A DNA stretch of 64,000 bases, from contig QVOM02000102.1 of NCBI GenBank assembly GCA_003586115.2, positions 283,731-347,730 of the forward strand, in the 5' to 3' direction. Of this stretch, positions 24,096 to 35,161 are shown piece by piece. Source of the stretch: Salvator merianae. Its lineage: Eukaryota; Chordata; Lepidosauria; Squamata; Teiidae. The notes under the pieces were generated by a model, which worked only from the letters and a program-made list of their open reading frames with translations, was not told where the DNA came from and ran no database searches. Each line of letters opens with the position of its first letter. Position 1 is the stretch's first letter. Made by a program: the position numbers and the translations under genes.

Positions 24096-24344
24096 CCTCA
24101 GTCCTCCTTCTCTGCTATTTATGACCGAGAAAAGATTTCCTCAAGATGCATTTTGAAACAAGCAAGAGTCCAAACCACAGACCAGAATATGAACTTTGAG
24201 TAAGAATTATGAATTGGATGGTTTGTACTGGTCATAATTCACTATGTTTACTCAGCATTTATTTCAATTTCTGTATTTATTTTCTTCAATTTCTGTATTT
24301 ATTTTCTTCAATGTAGTCTGCCTGCCTGCATCCGTAGAAAGAAA

Positions 24345-24540
24345 GTAGCTCAAAAACATCTTAAATGTGATAGTGTCCCCATACTAGTGCCTAATCCACA
24401 TTAAAGAACACAAAATGCACTTCCAAAATGCATACTCTAGCCCTTATTGTGGATTAGAGGTGGAATGGAAACACTAGCATCTCCATGCTGACACCTCTAA
24501 GCTACTTTTTTTAATCTGTGTGGATGCAGCCTCTGGCTGT
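24345..24540. mobile_element. Short DNA element, group D
   Basis: Ends TGTGTGGATGCAGCCTCTGG and contains TGCACTTCCAAAATGCAT and ATTAGAGGTGGAATGG. The copy at 41445-41690 has the inverse terminus AAAGGCTGCATTCACACACA and TGCACTTCCAAAGCACATTA. The shared terminus AGGCTGCATCCACAC also begins the fold-back at 28202. Confidence 0.5.
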
Positions 24541-25005
24541 TTCCACATTTACTTTAGGTGGTCTGGTTTAAACAATGCATCCCAGGGTGGGACAGATTGC
24601 GACTGGCCCGGAACAAGACCATCCACATTGGGATGGTCCGTTCTGGCCCAGCCCCCACGCCTGCTCTGAAGTTCATGCCAGCTTTGGAGCCATACAGGGG
24701 ATCTCTGAAAGCTCCAATGACCAGGAACAAAGGTTTCTGTCTTTGGAGCTCCCAGGGACTCATTTTGGCAGGATGCTTTATTGCACTGCTGAAATGGGTC
24801 CCCGTGGTATACTGGAACATGGAAGCATGCTACCCGCACACCTTCATGGTCCAGTATACCACTGCCAAATATGCTGGTAGGCTTTAAAGTAGTCTGCAGG
24901 TAGACTGGACTAGCCACTTTGGGCTCTCTAATCAATCTACTGGAGCGGGAGAGGCCTCCCTTAGACCGCACCAGTGTGCAGAAGGGAGGCCCCTAGACTC
25001 TTGTC
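24535..25005. mobile_element. Short non-autonomous DNA element, group B
   Basis: From near CTGTTTCCACATTTACTTTA to GTGCAGAAGGGAGGCCCC. Interior motifs GACCATCCACATTGGGATGG, CCAGGAACAAAGGTTTCTG and GCTGAAATGGGTCCCC recur in the copy at 26024-26515. Frames on both strands are not genes. Confidence 0.6.
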
Positions 25006-25270
25006 TGGTATTCCAGCAAGTATGGAAATGGGCCTTGTTTCTTCTAGCTGCCCTCTTAAACATACCAGTCCAGCTTTGTTTCATGAAAAAGCATCTTATA
25101 TGTGTGTTGTTCAGTTTCTCCTATGCACAGTGTTTAAACAGAGAATACAAGGTGAGCCAGCCTTCTTCAGTCTAACTGTTTTAGGCAGAAATAGGAAGCA
25201 GTTGCTAAGTTTCATGAAAACACTGACATTCTGACCATGTTTATATTCACAGATATGGGCATATACTCAC

Positions 25271-25378
25271 AGCTTTCACAGCGGTTCCCAGTATAGCCAG
25301 CAAGGCACGCGCACTTGTAGCCACCAATTTTATCCAGGACGCATGTCCCATCATACAAGCATGGAGATGAAGAACAAG
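25271..25378 (-). CDS. PAMR1: PAMR1 exon, EGF-like domain
   Basis: 108-nt symmetric phase 1-1 exon with acceptor TTTTTTCAG and donor GTGAGT. It encodes one EGF-like module starting [17 protein letters not shown] and closing [14 protein letters not shown]. All six cysteines and the CxCxxGYTGxxC ending are present. It lacks the DxDE calcium-binding motif of cbEGF domains. CSSSPC fits the O-glucose consensus, CLYDGTC the O-fucose consensus and [10 protein letters not shown] the EGF O-GlcNAc consensus. The next expected module is a Sushi domain, but no such exon is recognisable in the 25 kb on the low-coordinate side, so the gene probably continues beyond the window. Confidence 0.95.
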
Positions 25379-26020
25379 CTGAAAAAATGGAGACAGTCTA
25401 TTTCAGTTTCTTCCATGGGACAGCTTCATTCATTTCTGTTATTTTATAGGATTATCTACTCTTGTGAAATTATTTGTAAGTTTGTAAGCTCTTCAGTGAA
25501 TGTTCATGTTTATTAATGGACAATAGAGATCTATAGAGCTGTGAATCTTGTGAGGATTTTTTTCCTATCATTGTTCATTTACCAAATGCTCTGTTCCACT
25601 AAGCTTTAATTATTATGACAGACAATATTAATTGAAGATAAGGCAATGTACCCAGCCAAAGGACCTAATTTTGTCAAATACCTAAATACAGAACTGAAGC
25701 AGCTAAATATGCTGTCTTGCACCAATTAATGCTAATTGTCCATGGACATAGAAATTAAATATGTGACTTAGCCAAAATTGGACCCATTCTTGGCATTCTT
25801 CTGTCTCAAAAGAAGGAATTGTCAAAAAGCAACGGAAGGAACTTGGACATGAAGGTATGGAAACTCTTCATTATCTGAGCATCAGAGTTTTCCCTTTTGG
25901 CTTCACCAGTGTGAAACATGACATTTGGCACTGGCCTGGCTGCAGGGGCTGCCAGAAAGATGACATGGTCCATCTAATTGCTGAAGGGGTCCCACTCCAG
26001 ATTTTCTGTCTGGCTTAGTC
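25379..26020 (-). other. PAMR1 intron, no further feature
   Basis: Intronic sequence directly upstream (in transcript sense) of the EGF exon. No recognised repeat. Confidence 0.6.
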
Positions 26021-26023
26021 TTT

Positions 26024-26515
26024 GGGCCTTTTTATACTTAACTGGCCTGACTCATAATAGTGGGTCAGAAACAGAGCAATCCATCCCAGCATTGGGACCA
26101 ATCGCATTGAGTTGAAAGAATACCATCCACATGGTGATGGTACGTTCTAGCCCAGTTTGCATGAGCTTCAGAGCCAGCCTCCACAAACAAAGGTTCCTGG
26201 CCTTGGAGCCAACAGGGGATCTATTTTGGCAACACAATCAGGAATGCCACTGAAATGGGTCCCCCTGTAATTGGAATGGGGAGATATGCATCTTCTACAC
26301 ACCTCTGTGTTCCAGACCAGGGCCCACTGGTGTGTCGGTATGCCTCAATATCGAGGTCTACTGGTGATGCAGATCAAGGGCTTCTTGATCTGGATCATGC
26401 ACTGGCCTCCATGGACAAAGTGTATTAGTGGTAGGTGGGGTCTCCCGTATTTCACACTAATGTGCTGAAGAGAGGCCCTTAGTGCACTTACTTTTGTTCC
26501 CTACCAGAAAGGCCC
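26024..26515. mobile_element. Short non-autonomous DNA element, group B
   Basis: Left GGGCCTTTTTATACTTA, right ACCAGAAAGGCCC, flanked by TTT on both sides (26021-26023 and 26516-26518), giving a possible 3-bp duplication. The interior is shared with the group B copy at 24535. Confidence 0.65.
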
Positions 26516-26518
26516 TTT

Positions 26519-26668
26519 GTCTTTCCCAAGGAATTCACAAGGCAGTAAAGCTATTTTACCCATACCTGGAAGACCAGTGAGCTTTCATAGCAGAGTGGGG
26601 ATTCGAACTGAAGGACTCCTGGGTTCTAGCCTCATGCCCTTAACCACTGTGCCACTAGAGGGCCTTGG
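26519..26668 (-). mobile_element. tRNA-derived SINE, second type
   Basis: On the minus strand: AGTGGCACAGTGGTTAAGGG (box A-like), GGCTAGAACCCAGGAGTCC, then TTCAGTTCGAATCCCCACTC (box B-like) and a short body. It is distinct from the SINE at 2341. The A/B box arrangement without a foldable tRNA argues for a SINE rather than a tRNA gene. The 3' end is unclear. Confidence 0.65.
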
Positions 26669-26670
26669 AC

Positions 26671-26751
26671 TCCTTTCCTTTCCTTTCCTTTCCTTTCCTT
26701 TCCTTTCCTTTCCTTTCCTTTCCTTTCCTTTCCTTTCCTTTCCTTTCCTTT
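26671..26751. repeat. (CCTTT)n microsatellite
   Basis: About 16 pure pentanucleotide units abutting the tRNA-like head of the SINE. Confidence 0.95.
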
Positions 26752-26814
26752 GTTAGGGTCCATAGGTTTTTAGAAGATCAGGAATAAATCAGCATGAAAT
26801 AGCCATGAGAGGAT

Positions 26815-26895
26815 GAAACTTTATTTACATTTCTATCCCATCCTATATACTAAGGTCTCAAGGCAGGTTATAAGAAAACCAATATTTAAAAAACA
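26815..26895 (-). mobile_element. L2-type 3' terminus fragment
   Basis: TTTATTTACATTTCTATCCC and TCTCAAGGCAGGTTATAAG match the reverse complement of L2-type tails. Short, so low certainty. Confidence 0.4.
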
Positions 26896-26899
26896 ACAG

Positions 26900-28200
26900 T
26901 TCATTTCAGTGGTGGCTTGTAGCGTTAAAGCTGGTTGATTGCAGGTGCTAGCCAGACAATCGCTGGCCTTAAAAACACACACTGCCCACTGGGTGGGTCG
27001 TGCATTGGCATGCTGATGAAAAGCATGCATGTACACACACACTGAGCAATTGCCCAGTGGGCCCCTGCAATCACCCAGCCTTAAAGCTATGAGCCACCAC
27101 TGGTTAATTTAGATCGCTAAAACAGCAGCTGCAATTAAAGCAGTGGAGCCTGCAGAGATCAAACACTTATGAAGCGTCAGTGACGAGATCTATGTGCACA
27201 GCAAGAAGCCAGAAAGGAACTAATGAAGGCAATGCAAGCAATTTTAAGTGTCATGAGGCTGGAGGAAGGAGCAGAACCTTCTTCCCGGATGATAAAGCAA
27301 CACAGTGTTATAGTATGCGCAATGTTTTAAGTAACACACTTCAAATACTGTCCAAAGGGTCAAATTTCAAACATCCTCATCGCTAACACACATTACTTTA
27401 ACGTTAGGAAATGCTAGTCAGAAGGCTGAGGATTGTATCTTAGAATATCACACATTCCCTTCTAAGTTGCGGCACCATCTTTAAGTGCCTCAGCCCATTC
27501 TTAACAATTCACATGGGAGAAAGGCCAAGCAAACTCTGTTCATCTGGTTCCACTACCTCCCAACTGTTTTTGTGCAGAGAACAATTTCACACTGCTGTAT
27601 CTTGTACATTTGTGCTGCCAGAGGTCTCCATCTCACAGCTTCGTCGCGCCTCCTACCATCTTCACGCCCCATGCAAATTACATTCTTTCTCATAAACAGT
27701 GTCAGCGGCCAGGTTAATGCTTTGCAAAAGAGAGTGTTTTAAAAGCTTTTCATTTCAATTGCACATTAGGCCAGGACAGACTCACAATAAAGCACACAAT
27801 AAAGTTTCCTTATAAAATGGTAAGCCCTCTGTAGCCCACTCTGCACAGATTACTGCTGTAGCAACCACCCAGTTTCTAAATAATTGCTGCTAAAATGGGG
27901 CGGAAAGAAAAGTAGACGGCAACAGTGGAATACTGAAAGACTCCTGCTGAGCAGAGGAAACAAGATCCATTCAGCCTGCCCTGTATGGGATATGTTAGTC
28001 CCATGAGTGTGGGAGGCCTTGCTGCAACATACCCCACACCAAGTTCAATACCAAAGAGGTGACTGTTGTAGAGCTTCTAACGCAGTGGTGCTCCAGCTGT
28101 GGTCTTCCAGGTGTTCCTGGACAACTCCCAGCATTCCACTGTGTTAGCGATTTGTATCACAGAAGCTGGCATGGAATGCTAGAAGACCCTTGTTCTAACT
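26900..28200 (-). other. PAMR1 intron, no recognisable feature
   Basis: Intronic. Short plus-strand frames at 27180-27742 have no recognised domain. Confidence 0.5.
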
Positions 28201-28201
28201 A

Positions 28202-28341
28202 AGGCTGCATCCAGACATCACTTACTTATTCCACTATATTTGGATATTCTGGAATAAAGCATAGATAGTCCACAATATCTATGCTTTATTCCGGAATATC
28301 CAAATGTAGCAGAATAAATAAGCAAAGTCTGGATGTAGCCT
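28202..28341. mobile_element. 140-bp fold-back MITE
   Basis: Two 66-nt arms (28202-28267 and 28276-28341) pair with about nine mismatches around an 8-nt loop. The terminus AGGCTGCATCCAGAC is related to the group D ends. It is non-coding and lies inside the CUB-EGF intron of PAMR1. Confidence 0.85.
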
Positions 28342-28751
28342 CACATAGTGCTACTTATAGCAGTTCTTTATGGAACAACAAGAGAAATCACAGTGTTACT
28401 GATCAGTCAGAAAAATAAAACGTTGTTGCATGTAACATGACCCATGAGACCAAGAACTGAACTGGGAAGGAGAAGGAGAAATTCCCTATCTTAAAGAGAT
28501 ATTCTTAGCTTTATACCTTTATGCTACAAACTTGAATGCATAATTATTTTTCATGCCACATTTTTGTTCACTCTTGTTTCTTGCTTCTACAAAATAGAAA
28601 TAATAGCCTGGTGACAGGCTACGATCAGTTCGAATTCTCAGAAAGCTTCCCTGCTTCATTTTTGAAGTTTGGAGGAAAAGAAAAAACATTTTAAGTCAGT
28701 ATTCTTCTGCACTGAAAAGTCAAAAAATGTCCAGTTTATTCAGAATGCTCT

Positions 28752-28812
28752 CTTTGTTCAGTTATTCAGTTGTGTCCAACTCTTCATAACCACAGCATGC
28801 CAAGCTCTTCCC
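28752..28812. mobile_element. BovB-like repeat fragment
   Basis: TTGTTCAGTTATTCAGTTGTGTCCAACTCTTC followed by a CATGCCAAG motif resembles the well-known BovB/Bov-tA terminal sequence. Only about 60 bp. Confidence 0.45.
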
Positions 28813-28839
28813 AAGCATGTTTGGGAGTACTGGGGGTAC

Positions 28840-29052
28840 TGCGTTGCCAAAAAGCACCCCCCCAAAAAATCCATGAAGCTAGGAACACACGTTCCTAGTC
28901 TTCAGACGCAAGGGGATGTTGTAGGCTGATCCAGATCAGCGTCGTCAGTTCTGATGGTGCTGATCCCGCCCACGCCTCCCTGCAGTCCGGGTCAGTGGGC
29001 TGAGCTAATCCCGACCCACTGATCTGGATCTGAGGCAGGTAAGTGCAAAAAG
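28840..29052. mobile_element. Group B DNA element fragment, inverted
   Basis: Contains the inverse of the group B left half: ATCCCGACCCACTGATCTGG and a terminus GCAGGTAAGTGCAAAAAG. These are the reverse of 23582-23720. Confidence 0.6.
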
Positions 29053-29231
29053 AACAAAAGAAGCTGACAGATCAAAGGAGTCATCCTCCAAAAATTATAA
29101 GGCTAGCTAAAATAAATTAAAAAAAAAAACACGCTGCCAAAATAAATGCAAAGAGCAGTAGAGCAGCAGCATAAAGAGTGGCTTTTTTTTTAAAAAAAAG
29201 AAAGGAAATGTAGGGAGATAGTGGGACTCTT

Positions 29232-29560
29232 AGGGCCTGTTTGCACTTTGCCCTAGCAAGCATTAGGGACGTTCACTAGCAAAGTGCTTCTGCACATTGC
29301 AGAGGCCAGAGCAGCTGGGAATGGGCTACACCTGCTCCCGTTTGCTCCTACCTGTGGAGCACTAATTAGCACTCCACAGCTTTACTGGAATCTTGTATCC
29401 AGCTCCCAGCAATCACCTGATCACGCTGGCAGTTGCCAGATGTTTCCTGGCCACTGCCATGGTCAGGATCCAGCAAACCACGAATGCTGGTACTGCTTAA
29501 GGTAAGTACTAGGGCGACGCAGCACAGTGTTCACACCATGTGGCCCATAATTATCCTGTT
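29232..29560. mobile_element. Short DNA element, group C
   Basis: Starts GGGCCTGTTTGCACTTTGCC and contains ACCTGCTCCC, CCTGTGGAGCAC and CCACTGCCATGG motifs shared with 405-720 and 42215-42545. Right end approximate. Confidence 0.55.
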
Positions 29561-30862
29561 CTCCGGTGGTAAGAGCAAAAGGGCCCTCTGATAATAAAAG
29601 AGCCAAAGGTATGCTAAAGGAAGAACAGGTAATTGCAGAGAAGCCAAAGGAGTTCTTCTCAGCAAGTGATCTTGAACAAATCACTGAGCCACAATTCACT
29701 TTCTTGAAGTGTCTGGAGGTTTGGGGTTTTGAGCAAAGTGGGCCATTCACACACTTCCCCCAGTTCGTAACAGTGCAGACATTGATGCCAGGGAATTTTC
29801 TGCATACCCACATTTTTGGAAATGCAGGAAGAGGTCTCAGAAGTGGGTCAATTCCTGCACTGCCAAAAATATGGCTAGCCAGTGGCACGCTTTAAAGTAA
29901 GTCAGCATGTGGTGGTGAGTTGGGAAAAGTGGAAGAATGCACTGTCAGAGTGTTTTCTCCTGTTCTGCAGGAACAGAGGCTGCTGTCAGAGCTTTTCATC
30001 CCTCTGTGGTGAGATGTTTGCTTAATGGGTATGGGAGGTGCAATCCCCATCCCTTTGAGCACTTCTATGGTGCAATTTCAGCACTGTGCAGATCCTAACA
30101 TATGATCCCATAGCACTGTTGACAGTAATGAGCTGCCCTGGAACTGGTGGGGCAATAGGAAGAGGTGAGGCTTCAATTGAAGCTACGCCTTTGATCTTCT
30201 ATGAACTATGTTTTCATCTAATACAGAGGAGGCTGAACCAGCGGAACATGCTTTCCTAGTGTGTGTGTGTTCCCAGGTGTGGAGAATGAGGCTTTAATCT
30301 GAAATGAAATTGCTTAGTTTCATGTTGGATCAAAGGCTTATTTGCTGCAGTTCAAAAACAAAAGTGAATACAGTAAGATCCCCATTTATAAGATTTCTGT
30401 TTGCACATTTTCAGTAGAATACAATATATTAATTGAGACCTTGTATTCGTTATATATTTCCTGTTTTAATGCATTTTCTCTCCACCAAGGGGAGAAGTCA
30501 GAAGAGAAGGTGAAGGTGAGAGTGAAGACTGCAGCATGCTGGAATCTTTTTCCTTGTGCAGCTTTCTCTCCTTGAAAAACAGCTTTTTTCCCCCTGCAGA
30601 GGCTGTTTCCCCAATGACAAAGATGGCTCCCATGCTCTTTTCTTTGTGTTTTGCCCTTAGCTGTGGAGCCAACCTTCTCTGCTGACTTCCTTGGCAGCAC
30701 CATGGGAAACCTGATTTCCTATTTTCCAGGGCTCTCCAGTCACTCTGTTGTGCCAACACCCTGTGTAAGAAGGCATCAAAGATAGGGGACAGGGTTTTTT
30801 CTTATCTGGTTTTGATACTGAACTCTTCTCCAAAGTGTGTGGGCAGTGGGTAAGCATCTTAT
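29561..30862 (-). other. PAMR1 intron, no recognisable feature
   Basis: Intronic. The minus-strand frames overlapping 29463-30857 have no recognised homology. Confidence 0.5.
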
Positions 30863-31127
30863 TTTGGAATCAGTGGTTTCAACATTGAAGAATGTGAGGA
30901 ATGCTACTTTGGGTGTAGAAAGGCAGCATTCAGTTTGGGATCAGTGTGCTCAGCCTTGCAAAATGTGAAACAATGTTCTTTGGATGTGGATGGTTGGCAT
31001 TCCATGTAGCATTGATGTGGCATTGGTGGTTTCAGTATTGCACAATGTGAAATTATTATTCTGCATGTTGGAAGGGAGTATTCCATGTGGCATTGGTGGG
31101 CTCAGAACTGAAGAATAAGAAAAACCC
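30863..31127. repeat. Imperfect tandem repeat, unit about 70-80 bp
   Basis: About 3.5 diverged units, each with a GGCATTG/GGGATCAGT-GGTTTCA part, a TTGCA(C)AATGTGA part and a GGCATTCCATG part. Confidence 0.7.
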
Positions 31128-31656
31128 TTTCCTGGGTGTGTGTGTATGTGTGGGATTTTGTCAGCCTTTTGTGGTTTTTGCATTGCAGTCTGTAAACGAC
31201 TTGTGAGAGCAGCTTGGCTGGCATCTGTTAGGTAGATACTTCAAACATGGCACTCGTGTGTTTTAGCACTGTGCCCCTGGGCAGTGTCCCTTTCACTGTA
31301 TTTCCTTTTCACTGTATTTCCCTTCCTCCATTGACTTGCATTGGGAACTTCTCCCCATTCAAGTCAATGTAATTTTGAATAGGTCCAATCTAGCACAATA
31401 TAAGTCTATGGAGGATTTTGCCTTTACTCCCCTAAACCCCAGATTTACACTGAAGTTTATTGCTCAATTTCTGTGGTTTTGTACAAAATGATGGCTTGCC
31501 AGAACAGAACCCTAGTGTAAATTGGGAACTTACCATAACAAGCCCCACCCCATGCCTTGTAGATTGAATGCCATCTGTTTTATTAAAGATTTAACAAGAA
31601 ACAATAATTTATAATACTATTTATATTTAACATGGTTTCTGACCAACTGAACATAT

Positions 31657-31740
31657 CATTCATTCATTCATTCATTCATTTTAAACCTCTTCCCATTCTA
31701 AAATTTTGAAGTGATTCACAATTAAAAACAAACAATGGGA
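31657..31740. repeat. (CATT)n tract with L2-like tail
   Basis: Six CATT units at 31657-31680. They are followed by TTTTAAACCTCTTCCCATTC and AGTGATTCACAATTAAAAAC, which resembles a reversed LINE 3' end. Confidence 0.6.
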
Positions 31741-31873
31741 ACAAAGAACACTTTTTTGTCCCTAAGCATGCTCTACCCTTCCTACTCCTCTGACAAAATG
31801 GTATGAAAAAGCATGAGATCAAGTTATAGTGGTTCAAAAAAGAAGGATGCCTTTGCTTTTTCAATGTCCTTAC

Positions 31874-32091
31874 CTGTAATTTCTTCAAAGACTGCATGAA
31901 ACCCATCAAAGTTCTTTGAACCATCTGAATGGAAGAGAACGTGAAGAGATGACCCTGTGCTTCGAATTGGGGGAGGCCTGTCATTCCCACAGAAACGCTT
32001 AATTATTCTGCTGTCCACATTGTCCCCATCTCGGACTTCCACGTAATCATACTGACACATGTAGTCAAATTCCAGACTCAGCATGGCAAAC
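31874..32091 (-). CDS. PAMR1: PAMR1 exon, second part of CUB domain
   Basis: 218-nt exon with acceptor ACATCAAAG, which has a weak pyrimidine tract, and donor GTAAGG. It encodes [19 protein letters not shown], then [38 protein letters not shown] and ends FEEIT. The remaining two CUB cysteines (YMC and RFC) are present. The acidic residues of LEFDY, YDY and the [10 protein letters not shown] loop sit where calcium-binding CUB domains carry their ligands; calcium binding is inferred. The last base begins the Ala codon of the EGF exon (phase 1). The frame is open throughout. Confidence 0.96.
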
Positions 32092-34140
32092 CTTTGATGT
32101 TAAAAATCAAAATCAGAACCAAATAGGATAAGATATCAGATTCCAGCTTAACACTTCTTTCATAGGATTTAATATCTAAATTTCTTTTGGGCTATCTGTT
32201 GAATCTTACTCCACCCTTTTTCCAAGATGGCTGTCAAAAATCCAGCTTTTGAAAAGTCATGCATGAAGCAACAGCAATGTGTCCAGTTAGTACACTATTA
32301 GAAAAAGGGTGCACCTTTAGACACATTTTCATTGTTGCATGGTTTCTGCAAGCTTTCCTGATTTCAAAAGTAGATTTCTTTATCTAGTTAAAGAAGCTTG
32401 TCATGCCACCAAGAACCCTGAAGTTTCTAGACTCTTAACTGTGCCTTAGACCTCCACACGTAGAAGACCTTCTGCTGAACAAACAGTCTACAGTGGAGCA
32501 TAAGGTTACCATACAAAGACAATACAATTCCTATAACTTGAAAAGCTGTAAATAACAGGGAATTTAATACATGCAACGCCTGCCTAAGTTTCCTCTTCCA
32601 AACACCTGCAAAAAAATACTGGAGTCCTGCCTTCTAATTTTATATACTAAACATACTGAAGCAGTCCCACTCAACTTATAGGTCTGAAAGTACTCTAGGA
32701 GACAGGGATAAGGAGGCATTTTTACACTCACGTAGAGATGCCAAATATTGAGAAAGAACATGGAGAGCATGAACCCTCTAATTCGTCATTTTGTTTAAAT
32801 GGGTCCAGAACTTCTTACAGATCCTTGGTGGAAAGGCTGTAGATGCCAGTATTAAAACAAGGAGAATCCAGTAGGCATAATGCAAAAAAGGATCTGGATC
32901 TAAATGAAGAGTGTGGGACAAACTTGGGCTGACTAACCACAATGGCAACACTGGAAGCAGAGACCATCTTGAGAAACTGGGGCAGCTTCAGGGCAGTCAG
33001 CTAACCCTATAATTAAGGCACATTAACAGAAAAAGCAGGTGCCCCGAGTAGACTTTGACTGAAGGAGTATATACTTGCCTTTTGAGCTGAAATGGCTGGA
33101 ATGTTAGATTTTCTCAGCTTCTACCAAGGAATATAATACTTCCCCCCCTTGACATAACACAAAATGATCAGAATGCAAGCTAAGAATGACTGGAATGCAA
33201 GTTAAGAGCTGGATTCCACCCATTTCACTATCCATCCGACCTTGTATCCTCCAGATGTGTTAGACATTACTTTGCAACTCTCAGCAGGCCTAGCAAGCAT
33301 GGGTGAGTGAACACAGTCTTACATACAACATGCTCCTCCCTTGGCAACAACAGTGTGCACACAATTGTTTGTGGAGATGCTGAGACTTAAACCCTGAGTC
33401 CATTTCCCAATGGGGAAAACAGTGTTGTTTTCAAGAACACATTGAAAAACAAACAATTTTTGAGTCAATATACAAACTATTCATAATGTTGCTGGATGTA
33501 GAGAAGAGAAAAAGAAGAAGAAACTCAAAATTTCCAGGGCAATGCACTGTATAATGAACAAACTACAAATAAAGTTATAAATAATCTCACACTATATTTC
33601 ACAGTAACTGTAAACTACACTGATCTACAAACATATAATCATTAAAAAAAATGAAGATAAGATAAGGCTAACATGGATATGGGATCACTGCCCTTTTCCA
33701 GCACTTGCTCTCCATGAGGTATAGTCAGAGATATTGAAGGTGTGTCTTCTCATATCCTTGCACGGAGTACTGCTGCCAAAACACCAAGAACCAAAGTAGA
33801 AACATGACCAGTGAAATTCTTCAGCATTCACGACACACGGCCAGACGTGTTTTGATTTAGAGTCTTTTTCAATGGTCAATAATATAAATATGAAACATTA
33901 CTGCACTGATTTCATTGAAGAGTACCCTGCTTAGTATTTTAATATTTATTTGTTATAGAGTACATAACCCTGGAACTTTTGAGTTTCTTCATTGACTGTT
34001 TTTCTTACTTTATGAGAAGAGAAAAAGCTCAGGTGAAATTCCTTTGGGTTCTATGGTGGGAAGCTAGGTTGATGTCAGAATGTATCTATTTTCAGTTAAG
34101 CTTGTGCCAAACAGTAAAAGGAAATTCATCAGCCACCCAC
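32092..34140 (-). other. PAMR1 intron within the CUB domain
   Basis: About 2.05 kb with GT and AG ends between the two CUB exons. No repeat or gene recognised. Confidence 0.7.
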
Positions 34141-34255
34141 CTTAATTCAACAACAAATCCAGGTTTAGCATTTATTGTCCATTCACAGTGGGCATTTAGG
34201 GGATAGCTCTCCAACAAAATCTGACCCTTTGAAGCTTGAAGAACCTGCCCACATC
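34141..34255 (-). CDS. PAMR1: PAMR1 exon, first part of CUB domain
   Basis: 115-nt exon with acceptor CCTTCCAG and donor GTGGGT. It begins by completing an Arg codon, then reads [19 protein letters not shown], followed by [19 protein letters not shown]. The CG start, the ESYPLN turn and the HCEWTI strand are CUB hallmarks, and two of the four canonical CUB cysteines are here. CUB domains are extracellular beta-sandwich modules that usually mediate protein binding, often calcium-dependent. The domain is split by an intron after two bases of the LR arginine codon and continues at 31874-32091. Confidence 0.95.
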
Positions 34256-34829
34256 CTGGAAGGAAAGGAGAAAAAAACATAGGTTTGGTAAATTAATTCA
34301 GCAAAAGACATTTGTAGAGTAATAGCAAGACATGACTTAAGGCAAATTTGTATGTTCTTATGCAAAGAATTCTGGTCTGCAAATCCACATTTGAATGATT
34401 GATCTCATTAAAAACAAACAAACTTGTTTCCATATGTAGTGGTCCTACAACAAAATTAGAAGATCTTGGAAAGCAGTAGAAATTGAAATGACAAACACAT
34501 TCAGCCTATCCTTAAAATTAACATCAGATTTGGCTTCATTAGGTATTCTAAAAGGGAAGAACACTAACACCAAAAATAAAAATATGGTTAAATAATGATT
34601 TCAGCTGCCCAGATACTGATTTTAAAAAACTGGAAATTTGGTAATAATCTAAAAATTAAGTCTTGATATGTTAAGCTGTGGGAATATTTGACTAATATAA
34701 TAATATGGGGGAAAAAATAATTATTAGGTAATAAGAAATGAAGGGGCATTAAAAAAATGGAATCTATTCCTTCCTGCACTCCCCAAAATTAAAATAAGTA
34801 GTCCCTCAACAGAAATCTTATCCCTAATA

Positions 34830-35161
34830 TTGTAAAAGTTCATTAAGTCTTTCTATATAACTTATATACTTATATTTATGTACACTACTATATTATTTTA
34901 ACTTCTTACAAAACTAGAAGGATTGTTAACATGCTTATACAAGATTATAGAACACCCGATTTCTCTCCATTTTCTTATTTCTTTATTATTATTAATACTA
35001 CTATTACTACTATTAGTTATTTACATTCTGTTATCTTTTTTATTTATACAGTTTTTACTATATATTTCATATGACTTCACTTTATCTTTGCTTTCATTGT
35101 ATACATCTAAGTGGAAAGTGTTGTAAATTATTAATTATACACCAATAAAGTTGAAAAAAAT
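34830..35161 (+). mobile_element. L1-like LINE 3' end, 5' truncated
   Basis: Very T-rich sequence ending CACCAATAAAGTTGAAAAAAA at 35141-35161. A polyadenylation-like AATAAAG before an A tail suggests a retrotransposed LINE 3' end. Start not resolved. Confidence 0.45.

Noticed and set aside
26590..26668. Functional tRNA gene
   Set aside because: A and B box words only; no paired acceptor stem. Fits a SINE head.
30863..31127. CRISPR array
   Set aside because: Units are diverged and contiguous, without constant repeats and unique spacers, and the genome is a vertebrate's.
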